Below are positions 1 to 8,980 of a DNA stretch of 64,000 nt, piece by piece (positions within the stretch are counted from its first letter, which is position 1; each line of letters begins with the position of its first letter). A program made the translations under genes and the position numbers. The notes under the pieces are model-generated. The model ran no database searches. It was not told the DNA's origin and worked only from the letters and a program-made list of their open reading frames with translations. This DNA is from Neobacillus nitrireducens (GTDB lineage: Bacteria; Bacillota; Bacilli; Bacillales; Cytobacillaceae). The stretch lies in the NCBI RefSeq assembly GCF_030915405.1, contig NZ_CP133262.1, positions 1,860,001-1,924,000 on the forward strand. The letters are read 5' to 3'.

Positions 1-120
1 AAGAGCTCCTATTAGGCCTAGAATAAACGCAAAGACTATTGGCCATGATTCTAAGCTATAGGCTATATTGGTAAATGGTTTACTTACAACTGAGCTAAAT
101 TGACTTAAAATACCGTACAT
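1..120 (-). CDS. N-terminal fragment of an integral membrane protein
   Basis: The reading frame enters from the left edge and starts at an ATG at 118-120, with AGGTGAT just upstream as ribosome binding site. Forty residues are visible: a short amphipathic start and then a hydrophobic segment ending ILGLIGAL. This layout resembles bacillar CcdA/UreH-type (cytochrome c biogenesis, sulfite-exporter-like) membrane proteins, but that is from memory and the diagnostic part lies outside the window. Confidence 0.55.
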   Translation of the reverse strand, partial: MYGILSQFSSVVSKPFTNIAYSLESWPIVFAFILGLIGAL

Positions 121-262
121 TTAATCACCTTAAATCATTAATTGATAGACAAAAGCTTAACATAAAGTGATGCAGAAATTATGAAGAACAACCTAAAAAT
201 CATCAATATTCTGTTGAATCAATTCTCACAAAAGGATCTAGATTTATTTATACCATTTTTAT

Positions 263-1033
263 TTAGGCCCAAACCTCTTCAAGAACTTCTCGGAATAAAT
301 CATCCAAAAGTGGTGTCATATCCTCTTTGGACACTTTAAGCGTTTTGGTGTATTCCTCGAGCCGGTTGATTTCTTTTTCTAAAAAATCATTAATTACCGT
401 CACCTTTGGCTCGAGATCTAACTCCTCCCCGCTGATTTTCCTCTCAAGCAAAGTATGGATTTCCTCCTTTAGCTGACCCTGTTCTAGAAGTTCTTCTACC
501 AATGTTTGAAATTCAATCGGCGGAACCGAATTATACCTTTCAATCCAAATACATGCTAAAACTGGTCGAAGGACATAGAAGTACTTTTTAATCTTCACAG
601 AATCACCACGGAGATAATCACGAAAATTACCTTTTGCCATATTTAAATAATGATAGAGTGCTGATTGCGGTAAAAACACTTGATTTTGGATGGCTTTCAA
701 TTTATCTGTTAATGAAAAAGCTTGATAATAAACAATGCCTGAATGGAGCCATTCCATTAGCGGCGGATTGGATTTGCGGAATAACTTGAGTGCTTTTCGT
801 AATTCCCAGCCATTAATGTCAAGAAGGTTATTTATCGGAAGTTCAATGACATCACGCTTTTGATCAATGCTTAAATACCAGTCCTTTTTGTGGACATAAA
901 TAAACCGAACATCGTAATCACTATCCTTGGATGGAAAGCCCCATGCTCTGCTCCCAGACTCGACTGCGAGACAAATTTTCACATCAAACTGTTCTTCGAT
1001 TTTTTTAATTTCTGTGAGGATTTTTTCTTTCAT
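263..1033 (-). CDS. YcgL-like predicted nucleotidyltransferase
   Basis: A 256-residue protein of the DNA polymerase beta nucleotidyltransferase superfamily (COG3541, B. subtilis YcgL). Residues 25-45 carry the fold signature: ESGSRAWGF, then SDYDVRF, whose two aspartates would bind metal. The rest is helical with no second known domain. The ATG overlaps the pabC stop (ATGA) and GGGAG lies upstream, so it is probably translationally coupled to the pab operon. The substrate is unknown; members have been linked to RNA-ligase-associated or toxin-like nucleotidyl transfer, and I cannot decide between these. Confidence 0.8.
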   Translation of the reverse strand: MKEKILTEIKKIEEQFDVKICLAVESGSRAWGFPSKDSDYDVRFIYVHKKDWYLSIDQKRDVIELPINNLLDINGWELRKALKLFRKSNPPLMEWLHSGIVYYQAFSLTDKLKAIQNQVFLPQSALYHYLNMAKGNFRDYLRGDSVKIKKYFYVLRPVLACIWIERYNSVPPIEFQTLVEELLEQGQLKEEIHTLLERKISGEELDLEPKVTVINDFLEKEINRLEEYTKTLKVSKEDMTPLLDDLFREVLEEVWA

Positions 1034-1902
1034 AGGTATTCACTCCCTAAACAATGCCTTGACCAAAGACTTTTACAATAATAGCGATAGTCATGATGGA
1101 GCTGTTGAACAATAGGTCCCTTTTTGCCAGGCAATTTATGCCCTTCAAAAGAAGTAATTGGTACGATTTCTTGAATGGAATTGGTGACAAACAGTTCATC
1201 TGCCTGAAAGGCGTTCTCAACGGTATAAAACCCCTCTGCCACACTTAAATTATGTTTCTTCCCTAATTCAATGACAAACTGACGCGTAATTCCATTTAAT
1301 ATACCGGTCTCTACTGCCGGGGTAAATATGACATTTCCTTTTAACCAAAAGATATTTGAGACAATCCCTTCAGCCAGATATCCATCTTTGGTTAAGAAAA
1401 CTCCTTCCACGTCAGCGGCATTTCCGATTTCTCTTTTTGCCAGGATATTATTCATAAAATGATGGGACTTTATTCGTTCCTTACCTTCTGGGCTGTTTCG
1501 TCTTAGCTTCAATAAAACAGCCCTTTTTTCCACTAAGTCCCCAGCAGGTGGTAACGGCTTAGGAAAAATAAGGATGTTCGGTTTCATGTAAGGTTCCACC
1601 TGCAAACCAACGTCACCAATTCCTGCAGAAACATTTAAGCGGATATAGGCATTGGTTAAATTGTTTATTTCTAGTAACTCCTGCAAGTTTGAATACACTT
1701 CTTCTCTATCAAACCGGAAGTTAATGTTCAGCACCTCTAACCCCTTATTTAGACGCTCTAGATGATCATCTAATAAAAAGGGATGCCCTTCATATACTCT
1801 AAACGTCTCAAATAATCCCATCCCATATAAAAAACCATGATCAAAAGGTGAGATTTTTACCTCTTCTTTTTTTACCAATTGACCGTTAAAGTAGATATGC
1901 AT
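1030..1902 (-). CDS. pabC: Aminodeoxychorismate lyase PabC
   Basis: A 290-residue PLP enzyme of fold type IV. It converts 4-amino-4-deoxychorismate to p-aminobenzoate and pyruvate in folate synthesis. Family features seen: N-terminal FNGQLV and FDHGFLYG, a PLP lysine in RIKSHHFMNN (about residue 155), and the LAEGIVSNIFW segment followed by TPAVETGILNGITR. Length is normal. It follows pabA by a few bases and overlaps the next gene by four. A branched-chain or D-amino acid aminotransferase is the fold alternative, but the pabB-pabA context supports PabC. Confidence 0.9.
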   Translation of the reverse strand: MHIYFNGQLVKKEEVKISPFDHGFLYGMGLFETFRVYEGHPFLLDDHLERLNKGLEVLNINFRFDREEVYSNLQELLEINNLTNAYIRLNVSAGIGDVGLQVEPYMKPNILIFPKPLPPAGDLVEKRAVLLKLRRNSPEGKERIKSHHFMNNILAKREIGNAADVEGVFLTKDGYLAEGIVSNIFWLKGNVIFTPAVETGILNGITRQFVIELGKKHNLSVAEGFYTVENAFQADELFVTNSIQEIVPITSFEGHKLPGKKGPIVQQLHHDYRYYCKSLWSRHCLGSEYL

Positions 1903-1904
1903 TT

Positions 1905-2498
1905 TTAATACCCCTGATGAATGGGTGCCGGTTTATAGTGATGGACAAAGTTCTGCAAAAGCACTTTCCCTGAAGTAGTCATAATCGATTCCGGATGAAA
2001 TTGAACTCCTTCAATAGGTAATTCCTTATGACGGATCGCCATAATCTCCCCTTCTTTTGTCCAGGCAGAAATCTCAAAGCAATCTGGCAGAGTCTCAGTT
2101 TTGACAATCAATGAGTGATATCGTGTTGCCGGAAAAGGATTCGGTAAACCTTGAAAGATCGTCTTTCCATCATGATACATATCAGATGTTTTACCATGCA
2201 TAAGCCGTTCTGCTTGGACTACCTCACCTTGGAAAGCTTGGGCAATCGCCTGATGACCAAGGCAAACGCCAAATATAGGTATTTTTCCTTTGAATGCTTT
2301 AATTGCCTCAAGGCTGATTCCCGCTTCATTTGGACTGCAAGGGCCTGGAGACACCATTAAGAAATCAGGCCGCAGTTTCGAAATTTCCTCAATTGATGTT
2401 TGATTATTCCGTTTCACCACCAAATCTTCTCCTAGTTCCCCTAAATATTGAACTAGGTTAAAGGTAAAGGAATCATAATTATCTATCATAAAAATCAT
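1905..2498 (-). CDS. pabA: Aminodeoxychorismate/anthranilate synthase glutaminase subunit
   Basis: Class I glutamine amidotransferase that supplies ammonia to PabB, and possibly also to anthranilate synthase as in B. subtilis. The start [11 protein letters not shown] is typical; the catalytic cysteine is in FGVCLGHQ and the His/Glu pair in GVQFHPES. The frame is open further upstream, but the ATG at 2496-2498 is chosen because GAGGAG lies nine bases before it and because it follows the pabB stop by five bases. About 197 residues, the normal family size. Confidence 0.92.
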   Translation of the reverse strand: MIFMIDNYDSFTFNLVQYLGELGEDLVVKRNNQTSIEEISKLRPDFLMVSPGPCSPNEAGISLEAIKAFKGKIPIFGVCLGHQAIAQAFQGEVVQAERLMHGKTSDMYHDGKTIFQGLPNPFPATRYHSLIVKTETLPDCFEISAWTKEGEIMAIRHKELPIEGVQFHPESIMTTSGKVLLQNFVHHYKPAPIHQGY

Positions 2499-2503
2499 CG
2501 CTG

Positions 2504-3904
2504 CTACTCCTCTGCCATTTCTTTTGCCTTCCATAATGCGGCCGCTTTTTTCATCGATTCTTTATATTCATGCTTTGGATTAGAATCAATGACAATTCCA
2601 GCCCCTGCTTGAACATGTGCCATTCCATCTTTAACTAGCATCGTTCGGATAATAATATTTAATTCCAGATCACCGCTGAAATCAATCCAGCCAAGTGAAC
2701 CTGTATAAATTCCGCGTTGGACAGGTTCAAGTTCCTCTATTATCTCCATTGTCCGGACTTTAGGGGCACCTGTGATTGTTCCACCTGGGAAAGCAGCATT
2801 AATAATATCAGAGTTTGATTTATCATCCGCCAATTCCCCTCTTACATTAGAAACGATATGCATCACATGGGAATATTTTTCAATCACCATAAATTCATTG
2901 ACCTCAACGGTCCCATACTTACATACCCTGCCAAGGTCATTGCGCTCTAAATCCACCAACATGACATGTTCCGCTTGTTCCTTTTCATTTTCAATTAATT
3001 CATTCGCAAGCATCGTATCTTCTTGGTCGTCCTTACCTCTAGAACGAGTTCCAGCGATTGGACGTGTACTTACTTCCTGTCCGTTCTTTTTAACTAGAAG
3101 TTCTGGTGATGCACTTACGAGTTGAAATTCTGGTGTATGGAAATAGGACATGTAAGGTGATGGATTCAGGGACCTTAAGTGTTCATATACTTGAAGTGCC
3201 TTTACTTCTATCGGTTTTGATTGGCGAACAGCAAGGTTCACTTGGAACACATCACCTTGAGAAATCTATTGTTGAATTTTTATTACTGCTTGTTTAAATT
3301 CCGCTTCCGTTAATGATACCTCTAAATGGTCAGAAGTTATTTCTGTTGTCTTTGGCTGTTTATATTCGACTGGTTCTTTAAGCCAGCATTGTTCCCAATA
3401 AGATAACCGCTGATCAATATCGTGTTCATTTTCAGCCAAAATCATTATCCATAATTGTTCTTGGTCATGGTCATAAATAAACCATTCCTTCACAATAAAA
3501 AAGTAAATTTCCGGCATGCCTAAATCATCTTTTGCTATTTCAGGAAGTTCTTCTACGTATCTTGCATAATCATAGCTTATGTAACCAATCCCACCACCGA
3601 GGAAACTAGGCAAACCTTCTATTTTATCTACATGATACTGGCTTAGCCAATCTGTTAGTAAGTGAAGCGGATTACCAATTAACTGTTCCGTCTTATTTAA
3701 AGTATTAATTTCAAGCTGATTGTTTTTCCCTTTAATAATCGTTTCGGGTTGAAAGGCAGCAATACTATAACGCCCCCCACGCCCACTCTCCAATAACACA
3801 AAATGTGTACTATTCTCACTAAGCGAGCGGAACTGACTAAAGAACCTTGAATAAGAATAAGAAATTTTTTTACTGTACAAATGAAGTTGACGCAAACAAT
3901 CCAC
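2504..3904 (-). pseudogene. pabB: Aminodeoxychorismate synthase component I, interrupted by an in-frame amber codon
   Basis: Chorismate-binding enzyme that with PabA makes 4-amino-4-deoxychorismate. The N-terminal part (3269-3904) matches the Anth_synt_I N-terminal domain (VLLESGRGGRYSIAAF). The C-terminal part (2504-3265) carries the chorismate-binding motifs PIAGTRSRG, DLERNDLGRVC, FPGGTITGAPK and AGAGIVIDS. A TAG at 3266-3268 separates them in the same frame: KIQQ, stop, ISQGDVFQVNL. Homologs usually have a tyrosine or other large residue there, so one base change explains it. A GTG at 3248-3250 could restart translation but has no well-spaced ribosome site. GTG at 3904 or, better spaced from AAGGGG, TTG at 3895 begins the gene. 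True mutation and sequencing error are both possible. Confidence 0.85.
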
Positions 3905-3941
3905 CCCTTACTGTTTCTCTTTATCCATCATACTTGAAATG

Positions 3942-3977
3942 GGTGTCAGGCACCACTGAAGATTGGTGTCTGACACC
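3942..3977. repeat. Pair of dispersed GGTGTCAGGCACC-type palindromes
   Basis: GGTGTCAGGCACC at 3942-3954 is followed after ten bases by GGTGTCTGACACC at 3965-3977, the latter a perfect dyad around one base. The same word occurs at five other intergenic places in this window. It lies between divergent pabB and the response regulator. Confidence 0.7.
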
Positions 3978-4074
3978 GTGGAGTGAATTATTTTTTCGGT
4001 CATTAATGAAGGATTAATTGTACTAGCTGTGGAAATTGGTAAATGAATTATTTGAATTTTCTGGAGGTTCACTT

Positions 4075-4770
4075 ATGAAGAAGGATTCCATTTTGATTGT
4101 TGAAGACGAAGAAAAGATTGCAAGGTTACTGGAACTAGAACTTGAATACGTAGGTTATCATGTTACGAAAGTAATGGACGGATTGGAGGCTTTTGCGGCC
4201 TATAAGAACGGAAACTGGGATTTAATTTTGCTGGATGTTATGCTTCCCGGCATAAGTGGGATTGAACTCCTTCGCCGTATTCGGCTAACTAACAAGTCTA
4301 CACCGGTTCTTTTACTGACTGCTAAGAGTTCTGTAGAGGATAAAGTTTCCGGTCTGGATTATGGGGCAAATGATTATATAACTAAGCCATTTCAAATTGA
4401 AGAGGTACTGGCTCGAATCCGTGCTGCTTTACGGGTTAAAGTAGTCGAACAAACAGAAGAAGATGGCATTAATTTGACATTCGCAGACTTAAAAATCAAT
4501 CCAAAAACAAGAGAAGTCTTTAGAGGTGAAGAATCAATTGATTTAACCCCTAGGGAATTCGATTTGTTGGTCTATTTAATGATGAATAAACGCCAGGTAC
4601 TAAACAGAGATCAAATTTTAGAAGCTGTCTGGGGTTATGACTTTATTGGAGACACAAATGTAGTTGATGTCTATATCCGTTATGTCAGAAAAAAAATGGA
4701 ACAGCCGAATAAACCGGCATTAATTCATACGGTCCGTGGTGTTGGATATGTCTTGAAGGAAGCAAAATGA
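4075..4770 (+). CDS. OmpR/PhoB-family response regulator
   Basis: Two-component transcription factor, 231 residues. The receiver domain (about 1-120) has the acidic pocket VEDEE, phospho-acceptor aspartate in LILLDVMLPG, the LLLTAK threonine and DYITKPF lysine. The winged-helix output domain (about 135-231) ends RYVRKKME...IHTVRGVGYVL. The frame is open upstream, but ATG 4075 follows GGAGG by seven bases. Its stop overlaps the kinase start (ATGA), so the two form a pair. With the PepSY gene downstream the set recalls B. subtilis ykoGH-ykoJ, although the signal is unknown. Confidence 0.92.
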   Translation: MKKDSILIVEDEEKIARLLELELEYVGYHVTKVMDGLEAFAAYKNGNWDLILLDVMLPGISGIELLRRIRLTNKSTPVLLLTAKSSVEDKVSGLDYGANDYITKPFQIEEVLARIRAALRVKVVEQTEEDGINLTFADLKINPKTREVFRGEESIDLTPREFDLLVYLMMNKRQVLNRDQILEAVWGYDFIGDTNVVDVYIRYVRKKMEQPNKPALIHTVRGVGYVLKEAK

Positions 4771-6128
4771 AACTGAGCAATAAAATAAATTTGTACACTG
4801 CTGTATTATTTACCGCCCTATTAATTATCATGAATATTTCTGTTTATTTCACCTTTAGCAAATTAATTCTCGATAGTGAGCTAAACACCGCAACAAAGGA
4901 AATGGAAAAAACCGCGAATGATATTGGGAAATCACTAGGTTCCATTTCTGAAGGTGAACTTTTACGTTCTTACGTACCCCTTAATGGGATGATTCAATTT
5001 GTCACCACTGAGAACAAGCCCATATCAACAGTCACAAGTCCGACCGAAAAAAATTTAGTTGAACGAAAAGTGAAGTTTTCTAAAGGAGAAGTTAGTAACT
5101 TTATCGTTTTTCAAAAAAAGGATTATACCTTTGAGTCCGTGCCGATTATATTATTAGACGGAAGTGTAGCAAATCTTCAAATTACAAAAAGTATTAAATC
5201 GACAACCGATAACTTAGAAATTTTGCGGCTGGTCCTGGTTTTAGTGACACTTCTCGCGATAGTTCCAGTGGTTATTTCAAGCCGGATTCTTAGTAAACTG
5301 ATAACTAACCCCGTTACTTCGATGATTAGGACAATGACAGAAATTAAACACAGCGGCCATTTTAAGCGTTTAACTCTTGAAAGAAAATCCAAAGATGAAC
5401 TGAATCAAATGAGCGAAACCTTTAACCATATGATTGAATTACTTGAAACAAATTACGAAAAACAAAAACAGTTTGTTTCTAATGCATCCCATGAATTTAA
5501 AACCCCACTAACAATTATTGAGAGCTATGCAAGTCTTTTAAAGCGGCGTGGTTTAGCTGAACCAGAGCTTTTCAACGAGTCAATTGAAGCTATCCATTCG
5601 GAAGCAATTCGCATGAAAGAAATGACCGAGCAATTGTTACTGTTGGCCAAACATCAGGAGCAGTGGAATATCCAAAGAGCTCCCATACATCTTGGTGATT
5701 TCCTACTTCAAACCATAAAGGACTTCCAAAGTGCATATAAAAGAGAAATCCAATTTCAACCAGGAAACATTCTCCATAAAACTGTTGTTACCGATGAAAA
5801 AAAACTAAAGCAACTATTGTATATCCTGCTAGATAATGCCCGGAAATATAGTGATAAAGCTATAACAGTCAGTTCTGACCTGGAACAAGGTGAGGCTTTT
5901 ATTAAGGTAACCGACAAAGGAATCGGCATCAGTAATGATGAAATCCCCAAGGTCTTTGATCGATTTTATCGTGTTGATCAGGCGAGAACCAGGAAAAAAA
6001 GCGGTTCGGGGCTTGGCTTATCATTGGCAAAGGAAATTGCCGATGCGATTGGTATCCGGATTCAACTTGAAAGTGAGGTGGGAGTTGGAACCACGGCAAC
6101 TCTTTTTTTTAAAACAGATAAAAATTAA
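4767..6128 (+). CDS. Membrane sensor histidine kinase
   Basis: 453-residue kinase partnering the regulator it overlaps. Visible order: membrane segment at about 8-32, extracytoplasmic sensor loop of about 115 residues, second membrane segment at about 150-172, HAMP linker, HisKA with phospho-histidine in NASHEFKTPLT, then HATPase with N-box LLDNARKYS, G1 DKGIGIS, F-box FDRFYR and G2 GSGLGLS. All catalytic motifs look intact. The sensor loop has no domain I recognise. The following genes encode secreted acidic, histidine-bearing proteins, which suggests an envelope or metal signal; that is inference. Confidence 0.92.
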   Translation: MKLSNKINLYTAVLFTALLIIMNISVYFTFSKLILDSELNTATKEMEKTANDIGKSLGSISEGELLRSYVPLNGMIQFVTTENKPISTVTSPTEKNLVERKVKFSKGEVSNFIVFQKKDYTFESVPIILLDGSVANLQITKSIKSTTDNLEILRLVLVLVTLLAIVPVVISSRILSKLITNPVTSMIRTMTEIKHSGHFKRLTLERKSKDELNQMSETFNHMIELLETNYEKQKQFVSNASHEFKTPLTIIESYASLLKRRGLAEPELFNESIEAIHSEAIRMKEMTEQLLLLAKHQEQWNIQRAPIHLGDFLLQTIKDFQSAYKREIQFQPGNILHKTVVTDEKKLKQLLYILLDNARKYSDKAITVSSDLEQGEAFIKVTDKGIGISNDEIPKVFDRFYRVDQARTRKKSGSGLGLSLAKEIADAIGIRIQLESEVGVGTTATLFFKTDKN

Positions 6129-6142
6129 TCCATTTCTTAGCA

Positions 6143-6166
6143 TTTTCTAATCTTTATATTAGAAAA
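6143..6166. promoter_or_regulatory. AT-rich inverted repeat between kinase and PepSY gene
   Basis: TTTTCTAAT and ATTAGAAAA form perfect nine-base arms around a six-base loop, in the short gap before the PepSY gene. It has no GC core and no following T-run, so a protein-binding site or mRNA hairpin is more likely than a terminator. Confidence 0.35.
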
Positions 6167-6198
6167 TAAATGTACTAATCGTGGTGGGATGTGAAAAA

Positions 6199-6795
6199 AT
6201 GAACAACAAAACAGGGATCTGGATTCTGTTAGCCTCTCTATTTATTGTTGTCCTTCTCTTTATAAGTTGGCAAAAATTCGGAAATACCAATGTATCTGCT
6301 CAAATTTTAACCAAAGAGGAAGCACAAAAACTGGTCCAAGACCGCTATCAGGGAACAGTTACACAAATAAAGCGAACCGACGAGCAATATGATATTGAAT
6401 TAGAAAAAGGAGATAATTTATATCATATCAGTATTGATCCATTAAGTGGAAAAGTCTTACTGTTTTCAAAAAAAGGAACAAAGTCACAATCTCCTGTTCC
6501 TTCGACAACTACGCCCCGCAATGATTCTTCTAAAAAACTTACTGAGGAAGAAGTTAAAGAAATTGCAAAAAAACAAGTGGATGGCGCCGTCGATCATGTT
6601 TGGCTCGAGACAAAAGGGGAACAAACCTATTATCTTGTACAAATTAAAACCAAAGATGACCGAGAAGCCATTGTTCAAATACATGCGATTACCGGCAATG
6701 TTATGTCTGTTACATGGGATGATCATAGCAGAGATGATGATCATAAAAAGGATGACTCTAAAAATCGGAGCGAGGATGATAAAAAAGAAGATTGA
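6199..6795 (+). CDS. PepSY-domain membrane-anchored protein with acidic histidine-bearing tail
   Basis: About 198 residues. An N-terminal membrane anchor (about 8-27) is followed by two PepSY repeats: LTKEEAQKLVQDRY...VLLFSKK and LTEEEVKEIAKKQV...VTWDD. It ends in a low-complexity tail rich in Asp, Lys and His (DDHSRDDDHKKDD). PepSY domains are often tied to protease inhibition or two-component sensing, and B. subtilis YkoI/YkoJ sit beside ykoGH in the same way. ATG 6199 is preferred over the upstream GTG because GGTGGG lies at usable distance. Likely exported and exposed outside the membrane. Confidence 0.85.
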   Translation: MNNKTGIWILLASLFIVVLLFISWQKFGNTNVSAQILTKEEAQKLVQDRYQGTVTQIKRTDEQYDIELEKGDNLYHISIDPLSGKVLLFSKKGTKSQSPVPSTTTPRNDSSKKLTEEEVKEIAKKQVDGAVDHVWLETKGEQTYYLVQIKTKDDREAIVQIHAITGNVMSVTWDDHSRDDDHKKDDSKNRSEDDKKED

Positions 6796-6930
6796 TGACT
6801 AATTAATCATAGAGTTGAAAGTTATACACAACAATAATTCTCACTAATTTCTAATGTTTCTCCCCTATTTGCTCTAATCTTCAGTGGATATTCTGTAAGT
6901 GTAGGAACAAATACAAAGGAGGAATTATTA

Positions 6931-7248
6931 ATGAAAAACAAACTTATTGTTGGTGCTTTATCAGGGTTACTTATATTGGGTGGAGCATTGGGTGTGGGAG
7001 CTTCAAAAAATGATACACGAGTAGAGGACTCGATTCATAAAGAGGACAAAAACAGCAACACTAGGGATGATGCTAAGGCTGTTGATGGTGCTCATCAAAA
7101 CAGACACAGCGGCTATGCCTATAACAAGGCCGCTGACGGCACTCATCAAAACAGACACAGCAGCGATGACGATAACAAAATCGATGACGGTGCTCATCAA
7201 AACAGACACAGCGGTGATGACGATACAAAAGCAGATGATGATAAATAA
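6931..7248 (+). CDS. Secreted small protein with three 17-residue His/Asp-rich repeats
   Basis: 105 residues with a clear signal peptide (about 1-25, hydrophobic core LIVGALSGLLILGG, likely cut after GVGA). The mature part contains three tandem repeats of 17 residues with core DGAHQNRHSG, followed by Asp/Lys-rich spacers. In DNA these are 51-base units at 7078-7128, 7129-7179 and 7180-7230, with the central bases nearly identical. AAGGAGG precedes the ATG. I know no named family for it. The paired histidines and many aspartates suggest divalent metal binding, and the position after the two-component/PepSY genes suggests it may be a target or partner of that system. Confidence 0.8.
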   Translation: MKNKLIVGALSGLLILGGALGVGASKNDTRVEDSIHKEDKNSNTRDDAKAVDGAHQNRHSGYAYNKAADGTHQNRHSSDDDNKIDDGAHQNRHSGDDDTKADDDK

Positions 7249-7295
7249 ACAATGAAAAACTTGGGGAACATACCTCGGAATCTTTTTTAATAATG

Positions 7296-7330
7296 AAGGA
7301 GCCCATCCAATTGGATAGAGCTCCTTTTTT
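7296..7330. terminator. Bidirectional intrinsic terminator
   Basis: AAGGAGC...GCTCCTTTTTT with an inner ATCCAATTGGAT dyad. T-runs suit the plus-strand repeat-protein gene, and A-runs on the other side suit the converging operon. Confidence 0.8.
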
Positions 7331-7351
7331 CACTTATTACATGTGTAAAAA

Positions 7352-7945
7352 TTAAGATTTTAAAATTTTCCGTGCTTCCAATAATCGTTGGATTCCCGTT
7401 GTAATTTCAACACCAATAAAAATGATTGTCCAAAATACGAGATGGGATTGAAAAAGTACCAATAAGGAAAATAGGATAAAACCTTCTGTTCGTTCGGCTA
7501 AACCGGGCTGATAATAAAAAGATTTATAGCTTTCTTTTTCAGACAATGCCCCCACCGTAAGGAAAATGGTCATCGTAAAAATAATCGAAATAGCTAACAA
7601 GAGAAACAGGATTAGTACATTTGGTTCGGGGTGTCGAAGTGCTAAGGCAACTAGGATCCCTGCTTCAACTACACGGTCAAATGTGACATCAAGGACTGTT
7701 CCCCAGGAAGATGAAGTTTTGCTCTGCCTTGCCATACTCCCATCCACTGCATCAAGGAAACCAGATAACCAAAGCACTGCAACCCCCACAATCGGCTGTC
7801 CTAAATAGATTAGAACGCTCGCGATGATTCCAATAAAAAATGCAATATAGGTTACATGATTGGCACTTAAGCCAACTTTTAATAGGTTGTGAGCAGTTTT
7901 TGAAATAATAGGTTGAACGGCTGCACGTCCATGAGTATCAAGCAT
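7352..7945 (-). CDS. CDP-alcohol phosphatidyltransferase (YnjF-like)
   Basis: 197-residue membrane enzyme. Residues about 64-91 carry the full CDP-alcohol phosphotransferase signature: DAVDGSMAR, then G and two further aspartates in GTVLDVTFD. About five membrane segments surround it. It transfers a phospho-alcohol from CDP-diacylglycerol or CDP-alcohol; the acceptor cannot be told from sequence. GGGGGAGG precedes the ATG. It is the last gene of the ABC-transporter operon, the same place as ynjF after ynjBCD in E. coli, so a shared unknown process is likely and housekeeping PgsA is unlikely. Confidence 0.88.
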   Translation of the reverse strand: MLDTHGRAAVQPIISKTAHNLLKVGLSANHVTYIAFFIGIIASVLIYLGQPIVGVAVLWLSGFLDAVDGSMARQSKTSSSWGTVLDVTFDRVVEAGILVALALRHPEPNVLILFLLLAISIIFTMTIFLTVGALSEKESYKSFYYQPGLAERTEGFILFSLLVLFQSHLVFWTIIFIGVEITTGIQRLLEARKILKS

Positions 7946-7966
7946 AATAATCCTCCCCCTTCCAAA

Positions 7967-8974
7967 TTATTCAGTATACCAATGAATTTTCTCAAATGGC
8001 ACGATAATGCTAATCTTCTCGTCTAGTTTAGGAATTTTATTCCACCCCAACGTATTAACATCAAGCAAATTGTTTTCCGATGTTACTTGGATTGAAAAGC
8101 CCTCCCTGTTAGGTCTTACTTTTGTGACGATACCTGATATGATGCACGATGAAACTTCTTTATTTATATCACTCAACTGGCAGCCTCTATCTATTACTTG
8201 TAGATGATTGGGGTCAATCCATCCTCTATTTTGTGTTGTCGGTAGATTTAATTCACTTTGAAACCATTTATTCCATTGTTTTCTGGAGATTCGATTTGGC
8301 AGCGATAAGAACTGTGCGATTTTTTCAGTGGCAGGATTTTGAAAAAGTGCAGCAGGTGCAGCTATTTGTTGAATTGCCCCTTCAAACATAATCCCGATAC
8401 GGTCAGCAACCGAAAGTGCTTCATCTAGATAATGTGTTACCCATAATATTGAAAAACCTAGTCTTCTCTGCAGTTTAGATAACCACTCAATTAAATCTTG
8501 TCTAAGTGATGTATCCAAGGATGCAAACGGCTCATCCAACAAAAGCAGGTCAGGTTTTAAAATCAGCGCACGCCCTAAGGCAACACGCTGTTGCTGGCCT
8601 CCTGATAACTGATGAGGATAACGACTTTCCAAACTTTCCAACTGCAGATTTTTCAAGAAATCAAGTGCTTGGATTCTTCTTTCCTTTACTGGAATACCTT
8701 TGACTCTTAACCCAAACGCAATATTTTCCAATACAGTCAGATGAGGAAAAAGCCTGGGTTCTTGAAAGACAATTCCCGTAGTTCCATATTTATCTTCCCA
8801 TCTTAGTTTCCCTGAGGTAAATGGGATAAGTCCTGCAATCCCCTTTAAAAGGGTCGTTTTACCACTTCCGGAAGGACCCATTAACACAAAAATTTCCCCT
8901 GAATTAATTTGCAAATCTATCGAACTAATAATTATAGATTGGTTTATTTGAATCTTTATTCGCTCTAACTGCAC
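7967..8974 (-). CDS. ABC transporter ATPase (YnjD-like)
   Basis: 335-residue importer ATPase. Walker A GPSGSGKTT (about 33-41), Q-loop FQEPRLFP, signature LSGGQQQR, Walker B LLLLDEP and switch histidine in WVTHYLDEA are all intact. The C-terminal 100 residues look like a TOBE-type regulatory domain. It starts at GTG 8972-8974 with GGTGAGG upstream and lies seven bases after the permease. It energises the two permeases of the operon. The closest memory match is YnjD with relation to thiamine/iron importers; the substrate is unknown. Confidence 0.92.
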   Translation of the reverse strand: MQLERIKIQINQSIIISSIDLQINSGEIFVLMGPSGSGKTTLLKGIAGLIPFTSGKLRWEDKYGTTGIVFQEPRLFPHLTVLENIAFGLRVKGIPVKERRIQALDFLKNLQLESLESRYPHQLSGGQQQRVALGRALILKPDLLLLDEPFASLDTSLRQDLIEWLSKLQRRLGFSILWVTHYLDEALSVADRIGIMFEGAIQQIAAPAALFQNPATEKIAQFLSLPNRISRKQWNKWFQSELNLPTTQNRGWIDPNHLQVIDRGCQLSDINKEVSSCIISGIVTKVRPNREGFSIQVTSENNLLDVNTLGWNKIPKLDEKISIIVPFEKIHWYTE

Positions 8975-8980
8975 TCTTCC

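Noticed and set aside
3266..3268. Amber codon in pabB as programmed pyrrolysine or selenocysteine
   Set aside because: PabB needs no such residue, TAG does not code Sec, and pyl genes are not expected in Bacillaceae. Mutation or error is simpler.
7078..7230. Short regular repeats as a CRISPR array
   Set aside because: The 51-base units are in frame, contiguous and coding, with no unique spacers or cas genes.
7003..7333. Minus-strand Cys/His-rich frames opposite the repeat peptide
   Set aside because: They mirror the repeat DNA, lack ribosome sites and overlap the terminator.
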